Part shown: positions 1 through 7,455 of the stretch, piece after piece
How positions within the stretch are numbered: position 1 is the stretch's first letter
Layout: the number at the start of each line of letters is the position of its first letter
Origin: an uncultured Wenzhouxiangella sp.
GTDB taxonomy: Bacteria > Pseudomonadota > Gammaproteobacteria > Xanthomonadales > Wenzhouxiangellaceae
Length of the DNA: 8,752 nt
Direction of reading: 5' to 3'
NCBI GenBank assembly: GCA_937876395.1
Contig: CALEIM010000110.1
Coordinates: 1 to 8,752, forward strand
The notes under the pieces: model-generated
The model's database searches: none
What the model saw: only the letters and a program-made list of their open reading frames with translations
What the model was told of the DNA's origin: nothing
Position numbers and translations under genes: made by a program

Positions 1-1
1 C

Positions 2-250
2 ATTGCCACCGCGCTGGCCGCAGCCGACCGCACCAGCGGAGCCGATTTCCGCGGCTGGCTGCAGCAGCGGGCGCGGGCGGGCGGGGCCGAGCCGGACGAC
101 CGCGAGATCCGGGTGCGGGCTCTGGCGCTGGGTTGCCTGATCGAGGGCCTGGCGGTGCGTGCGGTACGCGAACCCGACATCGAGCCGGAGGTGCTGCAGG
201 CCACGCTGGACCTGCTGTTGCCGCAGTTGACCACGTTCAAGCCGGCCTGA
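2..250 (+). CDS. TetR-family transcriptional regulator, C-terminal part (5' end outside window)
   Basis: This frame is open from the left edge to TGA 248-250 and gives 82 residues. The sequence is alanine/leucine-rich and helical. Its last third (LALGCLIEGLAVRAV, then EPEVLQATLDLLLPQL) has the two-helix pattern of the C-terminal ligand-binding and dimerisation domain of TetR regulators, most like the BetI-type C-terminal domain. The DNA-binding helix-turn-helix would lie upstream and is not visible, so the family call rests on the C-terminal pattern only. It ends 73 nt before ybeD on the same strand. The ligand and target genes cannot be told. I infer that it is a separate transcription unit, because a candidate promoter lies between it and ybeD. 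Confidence 0.6.
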   Translation: MATALAAADRTSGADFRGWLQQRARAGGAEPDDREIRVRALALGCLIEGLAVRAVREPDIEPEVLQATLDLLLPQLTTFKPA

Positions 251-288
251 GCCGTTCAGCCTCGACTGTGGCCGGCAGCCGGCTGCGC

Positions 289-317
289 TTGGGTTCACCG
301 GGCGCAGGACCGATAAT
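289..317 (+). promoter_or_regulatory. Candidate sigma-70 promoter for the ybeD-lipB-prc-priA unit
   Basis: TTGGGT at 289-294 (3/6 match to the -35 consensus) is followed by exactly 17 nt and GATAAT at 312-317 (5/6 match to the -10). A start site 6-8 nt after the -10 would fall at about 323-325, which is the A of the ybeD ATG at 324. No other promoter-like pair stood out between tetR and ybeD. The assignment is inferred from consensus matching alone. Confidence 0.45.
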
Positions 318-323
318 TGATGG

Positions 324-587
324 ATGACAGAATCCAAGGGTTTCGAATTTCCCGGCCGTTTCGAGCTGGCCGCGATGGGCGCCGCCGGTGCCGATCTGGC
401 GCAGCGCGTCCCCGATCTGCTTGAAGGGCTGGGTCTGGCGGTAGACCGGCAGTCGCTGCGCACGCGTTTGTCCAGCGCCGGCAACTACGAATCGGTCTCG
501 GTGGCCTTCCTCGCCGAAACCCGCGAACAGCTTGACGCCGCCCATGCCGCACTGCGCGCACTGCCGGAGATCAAGTGGACGCTGTAG
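324..587 (+). CDS. ybeD: YbeD-like DUF493 family protein
   Basis: This 87-residue protein has the length of the DUF493/YbeD family, a small alpha-beta (ACT-like) fold. The N-terminal FEFPGRFELAAMG matches the conserved 'EFP..F..KVMG' opening of E. coli YbeD, and SSAGNYESVSVAF (about 50-62) matches the family's 'S.GNY.SVS' strand. The biochemical role is unknown; the gene is conserved next to lipB, which suggests a link to lipoate metabolism or its regulation. The start is well constrained: an in-frame TGA lies at 318-320, just before ATG 324. No Shine-Dalgarno sequence precedes it, consistent with leaderless translation from the promoter at 289-317. The 3' end overlaps lipB by 13 nt. Confidence 0.88.
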   Translation: MTESKGFEFPGRFELAAMGAAGADLAQRVPDLLEGLGLAVDRQSLRTRLSSAGNYESVSVAFLAETREQLDAAHAALRALPEIKWTL

Positions 588-1255
588 CGCGTCCGCTGCA
601 CGTGCACGCGCTGGGTCGGCGCGACTACGTTCCGGTGTGGCGCGCGATGCAGGCCTACACCGATGCGCGCAACGAGCATTCGCCCGACCTGCTGTGGCTG
701 GTCGAGCACGATCCGGTGTTCACTCAAGGGCTGGCCGGCCGGCCTGAACACCTGCTCAACCCCGGCAATATCCCGGTCATCCAGACCGACCGCGGCGGCC
801 AGGTAACTTATCACGGGCCCGGCCAGATCGTCGCCTATCCGCTGATTGATCTGCAGCGCTCGCGCACCGGCGTGCGCAGCCTGGTCGAACGTTTGGAACA
901 GGCGGTCATTGATGTGCTGGCCGAAATCGGGCTGACCGCCAGCCGCCGCGACGGCGCCCCAGGCGTGTTCATCGGCGGCTCAAAAATCGCCTCGATCGGC
1001 CTGAAGGTGCGGCGCGGCTGCACGTTTCACGGCCTGGCCTTCAATATCGACATGGACATGGCCCCGTTTTCCCTGATCAACCCTTGCGGTTTTGCCGGGC
1101 TTGAGATGACCCAGGTGGCCGCTCAAGCGCCTGAGCACGCCGATTGGAATGGCCTCGCCGAGCGTCTGGCCGACGCGTTTTGCGCGCTGATGGGTTACCA
1201 TGCCATGAAGGGCGCTATGCCCTGTCTGGGGACGCGCCAAACTTCCACCGCTTGA
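575..1255 (+). CDS. lipB: Octanoyl-[acyl-carrier-protein]:protein N-octanoyltransferase LipB
   Basis: LipB moves the octanoyl group from octanoyl-ACP to a lysine of lipoyl domains (E2 subunits, GcvH), the first step of endogenous lipoate synthesis in the cytoplasm. The 226-residue protein carries the family signature RGGQVTYHGPGQ (73-84), the GGSK segment with the acyl-binding Lys137, FHG at 151-153, and the catalytic cysteine Cys171 in INPCG. WLVEHDPVFTQG (41-52) is also typical. Length is slightly above the E. coli enzyme (213 aa) because of a short C-terminal tail. The start is GTG 575, inside the end of ybeD; GGAG at 566-569 gives a 5-nt spacer, and the overlap suggests translational coupling. 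lipA, the usual partner, is not adjacent. Confidence 0.96.
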   Translation: MDAVARPLHVHALGRRDYVPVWRAMQAYTDARNEHSPDLLWLVEHDPVFTQGLAGRPEHLLNPGNIPVIQTDRGGQVTYHGPGQIVAYPLIDLQRSRTGVRSLVERLEQAVIDVLAEIGLTASRRDGAPGVFIGGSKIASIGLKVRRGCTFHGLAFNIDMDMAPFSLINPCGFAGLEMTQVAAQAPEHADWNGLAERLADAFCALMGYHAMKGAMPCLGTRQTSTA

Positions 1256-1271
1256 GCCGGTCTGAGCACTA

Positions 1272-3407
1272 ATGAACAATTCATTGACCCGATTGATACT
1301 CATCCTGCTGTTGGCCGCGCTGGCGGTGCCGACCCTGCTGATGCAGCAGCCGGCCAGCCAGGCCACCGCAGCCGTCAGCACGCCGAGCGATCAGCTCGCC
1401 CCGGAGTCCAGGCACCGCTTCGCCAGCCGTCTGGCGACGCGTTTCATGACCAGCTTCCACTACCGCAGCCCGGAAATGGACACGGCTTTTTCCGAGCGCG
1501 TTTTCGATCAGTATCTGGCCATTCTCGACCCCAACCGAATCTACTTCAACGCGGCCGACGTCGCCGAGCTGTCAAGTTTTCGCCCGCAGTTTGCCGACGC
1601 CATCCGGACCGCCGATCTCGACCCGGCCTACGTGATCTTCAACCGCTACCTTGAGCGGGTTGACGAACGCATCGCCCAGGCAAAGAACCTGCTGCAAGCC
1701 GGCTTTGATTTCACCGTCGACGAGTCCTACCAGTTTGATCGCAGCGAAGAACCCTGGGCCGAAGACAATGCGGCGCTGAACGAAATCTGGCGCCAGCGCG
1801 TCAAGAACGACTGGCTGCGCCTGAAGCTCGCCGATCAAGATGAAGAGGACATTGCCGAGACCCTCGGCGACCGTTACCAGAACCTCCAGCGCCGCATTCA
1901 TGAGTTCAACAGCGGTGAGGTCTTTTCCTTCGTGATGAATGCCTTCACGCGCTCGGTTGAACCGCATTCGACCTATATGTCGCCGCGCACCTCGGACAAC
2001 TTTGAAATCTCCATGCGTTTGTCGCTCGACGGCATCGGCGCGATGCTGCAGCGCGAGACCGAATACACCACCATCATGGAAATCGTGCCCGGCGGCCCGG
2101 CCGACCTGGACGGTCGCCTGCAGGCCGGTGATCGCATCATCGGCGTCGGCCAGGATGAAAACGGTGAAATAGTCGACGTCGTCGGCTGGCGGCTCGACGA
2201 CGTCGTTGACCTGATTCGCGGCGAGCGCGAGACGGTCGTACGCCTGGAAGTCCTGCCGGCCGATATCGGCCTGAGCGGACCGTCGCAGGAGATCCGCCTG
2301 GTGCGCGATGAAGTCAAGCTCGAAGAACAGGCTGCCAGCAAGGAAGTCATCGAACTGCCCGGCGACGAGCCGCGCCGGATTGGCGTCATCCGCGTGCCGG
2401 TGTTCTACGTCGACTTCGAAGGTCGTGCCCACAACCAGCCCAACTATCGTTCCAGCACGCGCGACGTGCGCCGCCTGATCAACGAACTGCGCGATGAAAA
2501 CGTCGATGGCCTGGTGGTCGATCTACGCGGCAACGGCGGTGGCGCGCTGGTCGAGGCGACCACCATGACCGGCCTGTTCATCGATACCGGTCCGGTGGTT
2601 CAGGTGCGTGATTCACGCGGCAACGTCAAGCTCGAGCGCGACAACGAGCCGGGCATGGCCTGGGATGGCCCGCTGGCCGTGCTGGTGGATCGGCGCAGTG
2701 CCTCGGCCTCGGAAATTTTTGCCGCCGCCGTGCAGGACTACGGCCGCGGTGTGATCATCGGTGAAAACACCTTTGGCAAGGGCACGGTGCAAAACCTGAT
2801 TGATCTCGATTCCATGGCCCGCGACGAAGACATTCGCCTCGGCCAGCTCAAGCTGACCATGGCCCAGTTCTATCGCGTTGCCGGCGGCTCGACCCAGCAC
2901 AAGGGCGTGGTTCCCGATATCGTTTTGCCGACGGCCGGAAATCCGGACAAGTGGGGCGAAAGCGCGCTCGACTTCGCCATGCCCTGGGCCGAAATCGAGC
3001 CGACCGAGTTTGCGCCGGTCGCCGATCTTGAGCTCCTGATCGACGGCGCTCGCCATCGTCACGAACTGCGTCTGGAGAGCGATGAAGACTTTCAGGCGCT
3101 GTTCGCCGAGCTGGCTGATTGGGAAGAAAACAGCCAGCGTGAGACCATCTCGCTGCTCGAATCAACCCGCCGGGCCGAAATGGAAAAAGCCGAAGCGCGG
3201 CGCAGCGCCCTGTATGGCGGCAGCGGCGCGGATCCAGATGAAGAAAGCGACGCGCTGGATGCCCTCGGACCGGCCGGTGAGGTCATGGCCGACGACGATG
3301 AAGACGACGAGCCCGACCTGTACCTGACCGAAACTGCGCGCATTCTGAGCGACCTGATCGACCTTGACCGGGAACGCCTGCTGGCGCATCGCCCGAGCGA
3401 GCAGTGA
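1272..3407 (+). CDS. prc: Tail-specific (carboxy-terminal processing) protease Prc/Tsp, peptidase S41A
   Basis: Prc is a periplasmic serine protease that degrades proteins through exposed nonpolar C-termini, including SsrA-tagged and cell-envelope proteins. The 711-residue product (E. coli Prc is 682) starts with a signal or anchor (hydrophobic residues about 8-24). A Tsp-type N-terminal helical domain follows (about 45-235), then a PDZ domain (about 245-335, with PGGPADLDGRLQAGDRI), the S41 core with DLRGNGGG at 417-424, and a C-terminal region (about 560-711). The catalytic dyad is Ser478 in SASASE and Lys503 in FGKGTVQ; the 25-residue spacing equals E. coli Ser452/Lys477. An acidic stretch at about 653-682 (including ADDDEDDEPD) is unusual. 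It begins 16 nt after lipB with only a weak ribosome binding site, and lies 21 nt before priA. Confidence 0.96.
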   Translation: MNNSLTRLILILLLAALAVPTLLMQQPASQATAAVSTPSDQLAPESRHRFASRLATRFMTSFHYRSPEMDTAFSERVFDQYLAILDPNRIYFNAADVAELSSFRPQFADAIRTADLDPAYVIFNRYLERVDERIAQAKNLLQAGFDFTVDESYQFDRSEEPWAEDNAALNEIWRQRVKNDWLRLKLADQDEEDIAETLGDRYQNLQRRIHEFNSGEVFSFVMNAFTRSVEPHSTYMSPRTSDNFEISMRLSLDGIGAMLQRETEYTTIMEIVPGGPADLDGRLQAGDRIIGVGQDENGEIVDVVGWRLDDVVDLIRGERETVVRLEVLPADIGLSGPSQEIRLVRDEVKLEEQAASKEVIELPGDEPRRIGVIRVPVFYVDFEGRAHNQPNYRSSTRDVRRLINELRDENVDGLVVDLRGNGGGALVEATTMTGLFIDTGPVVQVRDSRGNVKLERDNEPGMAWDGPLAVLVDRRSASASEIFAAAVQDYGRGVIIGENTFGKGTVQNLIDLDSMARDEDIRLGQLKLTMAQFYRVAGGSTQHKGVVPDIVLPTAGNPDKWGESALDFAMPWAEIEPTEFAPVADLELLIDGARHRHELRLESDEDFQALFAELADWEENSQRETISLLESTRRAEMEKAEARRSALYGGSGADPDEESDALDALGPAGEVMADDDEDDEPDLYLTETARILSDLIDLDRERLLAHRPSEQ

Positions 3408-3428
3408 TCGGCCGATTGGTCTGATTCG

Positions 3429-5585
3429 ATGAGCGACGCACAGCTCCGCGTCGCCCGCGTGGCGGTGCCGGTTCCCTTGCCGCGCCTGTTCGACTACCTG
3501 CCGCCTGAAGGCGAAAACCTGCCGCCGCCCGGCAGTCGCGTGCTGGTGCCGTTTGGGCGCCGCCGCCTGGTCGGTCTGGTGATCGATGTCGGCCCGGCCA
3601 GTGCGGATGTTTCTGGCGCGCTCAAGCCCATTGAATCACTGCTCGATTCCGCCCTGATCCCGGCCGATCTGCTCGACCTGCTTCAATGGTGTGTGCGCTA
3701 CTACGTCTTCGCCCCCGGTGAAGCGGTCAATTTGCTGCTGCCCGGAGCCTTGCGCCGTAGCCAGCCGTTTCGTCCGAAAGTCCCCCAGGGGTTTGCCTTG
3801 ACCGCGGCGGGCGCCGTGGCCGACCTGGATCGGTCGCCGCGCCAGGCCGAGATTCGAAAGCGTCTGCAAAGCGGCCCAGCCTCGCGCACGGAACTCAAAC
3901 AACTCGCCAGCGACGCCGTGCTGCGGCGCCTGCAGGCCCAAGGCTTTATCGAGCCGGTCGAAGAAATCAGTGCTGCCCCCGCGCCGGCGGCCGGTCCCGC
4001 GCTCAACGCTGAACAGCGGCATGCCGTGGCCGCCATTCTCCATGCCCGGCGGCGATTCGCGCCGTTTGTGCTCGCCGGCGTGACCGGCTCGGGCAAAACG
4101 GAAGTCTATCTGCAGGCCGCCCGAAGGATTTTGCGCAGCCGGCGCCAGGTGCTGATCCTGGTGCCCGAAATCGGCTTGACCCCGCAGCTCGTGCGCCGCT
4201 TCGAGGCCCGCCTCGGCGAAACCATCCACGTCTACCATTCGGCCTTGAGCGCCGGAGAGCGGCTGGCCTGCTGGCAGGCTGCGCGCAGCGGAAAGGCGCG
4301 GGTTGTGGTTGGCACCCGCTCGGCGGCCTTCATGCCCCTGGTGCGGCCCGGCCTGATCGTCATTGATGAAGAGCACGACAGCAGCTTCAAACAGGCCGAA
4401 GGTGCGCGCTACCACGGTCGTGACGTGGCCGTGGTGCGCGCCCATACGGCTGGCGTGCCGATCGTGCTTGGCTCGGCCACACCCTCGCTGGAGAGCCTGC
4501 ACAACGTCGAAACCGGCCGCTATCAAAAGCTTGTGCTGACGCGCCGGGCCGGTACGGCCCGGCAGCCACACTGGCGGATCATCGACACTCGCGGCAGCCG
4601 CAGCGAACTCGGTCCACAGCTTGTCGACGCCATGAGAAAGCATCTTCGCGCCTCAGGCCAGGTGCTGATCTATCGCAATCGGCGCGGCTACGCGCCGGTG
4701 CTGATGTGTACCGAGTGCGGCTGGCAAGCCGACTGCCGGCGCTGCAGCGCCCACCTGACGTTCCATCACCAGCAAGCCAGTCTGCAGTGTCATCACTGCG
4801 GTGCCCAGCGGCCCAAACCGCTGCGCTGCCCGGAGTGCGAATCGCCCAATCTGCTGCCCCTGGGCGCCGGCACCGAACGGCTCGAAGAAAGTCTCAAAGC
4901 CGAGTTTCCGGACATCCCGATTCACCGCGTGGATCGCGACGCGATGCGCGGCAAACACGATTTCGAAGAACTTTTGGCCGAGGTTCGGGCAGGTCAGCCC
5001 TGCGTACTGGTCGGCACCCAGATGCTGGCCAAGGGCCATCACCTGCCGGGCGTGAGCCTGGCCGCCGTACTGGACGTTGATCAGGCCCTGTTCAGCGCCG
5101 ACTTCCGCGCCCCGGAACGCCTGGCTCAGGTGGTTTACCAAGTCGCGGGCCGCGCCGGGCGGGGTGAGCTTGAAGGCGAATTCCTGCTCCTCACCCGTCA
5201 TCCCGAACACGTGCTGCTAAACCAGTTGGGTTCTGGCGATTACCTGGCGACAGCCCGCTTGCTGCTGAAAGAGCGCAGCGGCGCTGAACTGCCGCCAGCC
5301 CGCGGCCTGGCCCTGCTGCGCGCCGAGGCCCAGCAAGCCGAACCGGCCCGCAGCTTTCTAAACACGGCCGCCCGGCTGCTATCCGCTAACAAAATCAGGG
5401 TGACCGGCCCACTGCCGGCCATCATGACGCGCCGCGCCGGCTACTGGCGTTTCCAGCTTTGGCTCGAATCCGAAAGCCGTTCGCAATTGACCGGCCACAT
5501 CTCGGCCCGGCTGCCCGAACTGCACGCGCTCAAATCCGCCCGCTACGTGCGCTGGCACGTCGACGTCGATCCGCTGGAACTTTAG
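3429..5585 (+). CDS. priA: Primosomal protein N' (replication restart helicase PriA)
   Basis: PriA is a 3'-5' superfamily 2 DNA helicase that recognises stalled or D-loop forks and starts primosome assembly to reload DnaB. The 718-residue product (E. coli 732) has an N-terminal 3'-DNA-binding domain (about 5-110) and a winged-helix region (about 120-180). In the helicase core, Walker A is GVTGSGKT (217-224, Lys223), then VGTRSAA (294-300), the DEEH box (313-316) and GSATP (348-352). Eight zinc-binding cysteines follow: 427, 430, 436, 439, 454, 457, 467 and 470. The core ends with GAGTE (479-483) and QVAGRAGR (571-578). All key residues are intact. It is the last gene of the co-directional block, 21 nt after prc, with no clear Shine-Dalgarno sequence. 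A hairpin follows. Confidence 0.97.
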   Translation: MSDAQLRVARVAVPVPLPRLFDYLPPEGENLPPPGSRVLVPFGRRRLVGLVIDVGPASADVSGALKPIESLLDSALIPADLLDLLQWCVRYYVFAPGEAVNLLLPGALRRSQPFRPKVPQGFALTAAGAVADLDRSPRQAEIRKRLQSGPASRTELKQLASDAVLRRLQAQGFIEPVEEISAAPAPAAGPALNAEQRHAVAAILHARRRFAPFVLAGVTGSGKTEVYLQAARRILRSRRQVLILVPEIGLTPQLVRRFEARLGETIHVYHSALSAGERLACWQAARSGKARVVVGTRSAAFMPLVRPGLIVIDEEHDSSFKQAEGARYHGRDVAVVRAHTAGVPIVLGSATPSLESLHNVETGRYQKLVLTRRAGTARQPHWRIIDTRGSRSELGPQLVDAMRKHLRASGQVLIYRNRRGYAPVLMCTECGWQADCRRCSAHLTFHHQQASLQCHHCGAQRPKPLRCPECESPNLLPLGAGTERLEESLKAEFPDIPIHRVDRDAMRGKHDFEELLAEVRAGQPCVLVGTQMLAKGHHLPGVSLAAVLDVDQALFSADFRAPERLAQVVYQVAGRAGRGELEGEFLLLTRHPEHVLLNQLGSGDYLATARLLLKERSGAELPPARGLALLRAEAQQAEPARSFLNTAARLLSANKIRVTGPLPAIMTRRAGYWRFQLWLESESRSQLTGHISARLPELHALKSARYVRWHVDVDPLEL

Positions 5586-5642
5586 AGTTGTCGGCCCGAA
5601 CGATCCCGGTCCGCCGTCCAGCGGACTACGCCAGCACGAAGC

Positions 5643-5665
5643 CCTGTCGGGTCTGGCCCGACAGG
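5643..5665. terminator. Perfect 9-bp hairpin between convergent priA and the lipoprotein gene
   Basis: CCTGTCGGG (5643-5651) and CCCGACAGG (5657-5665) form a perfect 9-bp GC-rich stem with a 5-nt loop (TCTGG). It sits in the 90-nt gap between two genes that end facing each other, where a bidirectional terminator is expected. No U-tract follows on either strand, so intrinsic termination would be weak. It could instead be a 3'-end stabiliser or act with Rho. Confidence 0.6.
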
Positions 5666-5675
5666 ATCCCGTCCC

Positions 5676-5879
5676 TCAGCCTTCGTTGTCGAGAATGACC
5701 CGCGGCCGCATCGGCGGATTGACCCAGCGAACCTCAACCCCGGTCCGACGAGCGGCATTTTCTACCGTGCTCATGTAGTGGGAATCAAGTTCAACCGGAG
5801 ACGCCTTCTGCGGACCGCCGGCACAGCCGACCAGCAGCACGGAAAGGATCAGAGCAAACAATGGCAAGAACTTCTTCAC
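5676..5879 (-). CDS. Small putative outer-membrane lipoprotein
   Basis: The product is 67 residues with a clear lipoprotein signal: a Lys-Lys N-terminus, a hydrophobic core (about 4-17) and a lipobox Leu-Val-Gly-Cys with the acylated cysteine at residue 19. The +2 residue is Ala rather than Asp, which suggests outer-membrane sorting. I place the start at GTG 5877-5879 because AGGAGG lies 6 nt upstream of it. A longer reading from 5933 would put a charged extension before the signal and contain the ribosome binding site. The mature part is about 49 residues, with SHYMSTVENAARRTGVEVRW followed by VNPPMRPRV. It resembles no family I can name. It is convergent with priA and divergent from the nuclease-like gene. 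Confidence 0.8.
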   Translation of the reverse strand: MKKFLPLFALILSVLLVGCAGGPQKASPVELDSHYMSTVENAARRTGVEVRWVNPPMRPRVILDNEG

Positions 5880-5928
5880 GGTCAACCTCCTGAGCCGATG
5901 GCGGCCCTCACAAATTGTTGACATCCCC

Positions 5929-5957
5929 AGCATACGCCCGATTTAACGTGGCCGCAA
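5929..5957 (-). promoter_or_regulatory. Candidate sigma-70 promoter for the lipoprotein gene
   Basis: On the minus strand, TTGCGG (plus 5952-5957) lies 17 nt from TATGCT (plus 5929-5934). The predicted start near 5922 leaves a leader of about 43 nt before the GTG at 5879. The -10 matches 4/6 and the -35 only 3/6, so this is a consensus-based inference. Confidence 0.4.
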
Positions 5958-5976
5958 TCGGTCGTGCGATCACGAT

Positions 5977-6005
5977 TTGCAACCAAGCTCGTTCCGCGGT
6001 ACAAA
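5977..6005 (+). promoter_or_regulatory. Candidate sigma-70 promoter for the nuclease-like gene
   Basis: TTGCAA at 5977-5982 and TACAAA at 6000-6005 are separated by exactly 17 nt, each 4/6 to consensus. The start site would be near 6012, leaving a leader of about 46 nt before ATG 6058. A second option upstream is a perfect TTGACA at 5918-5923 with TTTAAC at 5942-5947 (18-nt spacing). Either would serve the same gene; which is used cannot be told from sequence. Confidence 0.4.
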
Positions 6006-6057
6006 GGAACTGCAGGGGTATTTACGCACTGACGGGGCAGAGCGAAGGGGAGGTAGC

Positions 6058-7455
6058 ATGGCTAAATTATCTATTCTTGATCAGATCGAATCGGGCGAAC
6101 GAGCCCGGTTGATTCCGGTGTGCAATGCGCGGCAGAAGGAGCTTGCAGCAGTCTCGGTGGTGCTGGCGGTGTTCCGGATCGTGCCGGAGTACGCCAAGCT
6201 CATGCTGGAAGAGGTCGGGGCGCCAAGCAGCACGCGCTCGCAGCTGACAGCCATGACCGAGGTGTGTTTCAAGAAGCCCAGGCAGACACGCAAGAACCTG
6301 CCGCGGCCGGATGGGTTGCTGGTGGTCGACACTTCCCGTCGCGAATGGACGGCGCTGGTCGAAGGCAAGATCAAAAATGAGGAGCTCAAGACTGAGCAAC
6401 TGGAACGATACCTGGATCTGGCCCGGGAAGTCGGCGTCGATGCATTGATTACCATTTCCAATCAGTTCGCCACCGTGCCGAGCCATCATCCGGTTCGGGT
6501 CAACAAGCAAAAGACGCGCGGTGTCGATCTCTATCACTTCTCTTGGCTGTCACTGTTGAGCAATGCCCAACTCCTGGCCGAAGCCGACTCGATCAAGGAT
6601 CGCGAACAGGCTATCGTGCTGAAGGAACTTATCCGCTTCCTGGAGCACGATCAATCCGGAATCCAGCCGTTCGACCGCATGGGGCCGCTGTGGAAAGACA
6701 TCTGCGCCAAGGTGCAGAATGCCGAAACGCTGAAAAAGACCGACCCAATCCTTGAGGCCTCCATCGCCGACTGGCACCAACTCTGCCGCTACCTGGCGCT
6801 GACCTTGAGCACCCGCATCGGCAAGCGCGTCTCAATTTCGCTCAACCGAAAGCACAGGAAGCGCCCACAGGTACGCGTCGACGACCACATCAACACCCTG
6901 ATCAGTCGCTACCGGCTGGCCGACGATTTCACCATTCCCAACACCGCCGGAGTCATCCACTTGGAAGCCGACCTGCGCCGGCGCACGATCAGTTTATCTA
7001 TGCGTTTGGACCCGCCCGGCGACAAGAAGCGGCCGACGGCCGCTGTCAACTGGCTGACGCGACAGTTGAAGGACAAAAAGCCCGACAACCTACTGATCAC
7101 CTGCCACTGGCCGCGCAGAATCGAAACTACCACGCTGAACTTCCAGGATGCGGCCGAACATCCCGAAGAGTTGATTCCAGAGGGTGTATCGGAACTGCCC
7201 ACGGCCCTGGAAGTCAGGCGAGTGGTCGATCTGGCAGGAAAGTTCCGCGGCGCGAAGACGATGGTTGAGAATACAGTCATTGCTTTTGTCGATTTTTATC
7301 GGCAGGTGGGGCAGAACCTGACGCCTTGGGTGGCGCCGCCACCGAAGTACAGAAAGCGGGGTGTTGAGGAGGAGGCAGAGACCGAAACCGAGACAGAGAC
7401 GGGGCTGGCAGAAGATTTAAATGATCATGGATTTGAGCGGGAAGCCAATGACTGA
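6058..7455 (+). CDS. Uncharacterised protein with PD-(D/E)XK nuclease-like motif
   Basis: This 465-residue soluble protein has no membrane segments. Residues about 60-140 show the order expected for a PD-(D/E)XK nuclease core: Glu68 in TEV, Asp85 in RPDGLLVVD, Glu102/Lys104 in ALVEGKIKN, then Gln114 in a helix, and a strand ending in DALITISNQF (128-137). The rest (FDRMGPLWKDI at 205-215, the Trp-rich middle, ADLRRRTISLSMRL at 304-317) matches nothing I can name, though it may belong to a conserved hypothetical family. The C-terminus has an ETETETET run (441-448). I chose ATG 6058 because GGAGG lies 4 nt upstream and the TTG at 5977 overlaps a likely promoter. GC is visibly lower than in priA. 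A nuclease or defence role is inference. No methyltransferase, helicase or other partner is next to it. Confidence 0.8.
   Translation: MAKLSILDQIESGERARLIPVCNARQKELAAVSVVLAVFRIVPEYAKLMLEEVGAPSSTRSQLTAMTEVCFKKPRQTRKNLPRPDGLLVVDTSRREWTALVEGKIKNEELKTEQLERYLDLAREVGVDALITISNQFATVPSHHPVRVNKQKTRGVDLYHFSWLSLLSNAQLLAEADSIKDREQAIVLKELIRFLEHDQSGIQPFDRMGPLWKDICAKVQNAETLKKTDPILEASIADWHQLCRYLALTLSTRIGKRVSISLNRKHRKRPQVRVDDHINTLISRYRLADDFTIPNTAGVIHLEADLRRRTISLSMRLDPPGDKKRPTAAVNWLTRQLKDKKPDNLLITCHWPRRIETTTLNFQDAAEHPEELIPEGVSELPTALEVRRVVDLAGKFRGAKTMVENTVIAFVDFYRQVGQNLTPWVAPPPKYRKRGVEEEAETETETETGLAEDLNDHGFEREAND

Noticed and set aside
271..283. GCCGG-CAG-CCGGC mini-hairpin after tetR as a terminator
   Set aside because: The stem is only 5 bp with a 3-nt loop, and no T-tract follows.
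1572..2432. 286-codon open frame antisense to prc
   Set aside because: Long antisense frames are common in high-GC genes. The plus strand carries the intact protease with its motifs.
3636..4643. 335-codon open frame antisense to priA
   Set aside because: It lies wholly within priA, whose motifs are all present, and gives a low-complexity Gly/Ala/Arg product.
5880..5933. 18-residue N-terminal extension of the lipoprotein from ATG 5933
   Set aside because: It would place charged residues before the signal peptide and contains the AGGAGG that serves GTG 5879.
5977..6057. N-terminal extension of the nuclease-like gene from TTG 5977
   Set aside because: No ribosome binding site precedes it, the codon overlaps a probable -35 box, and ATG 6058 has GGAGG just upstream.
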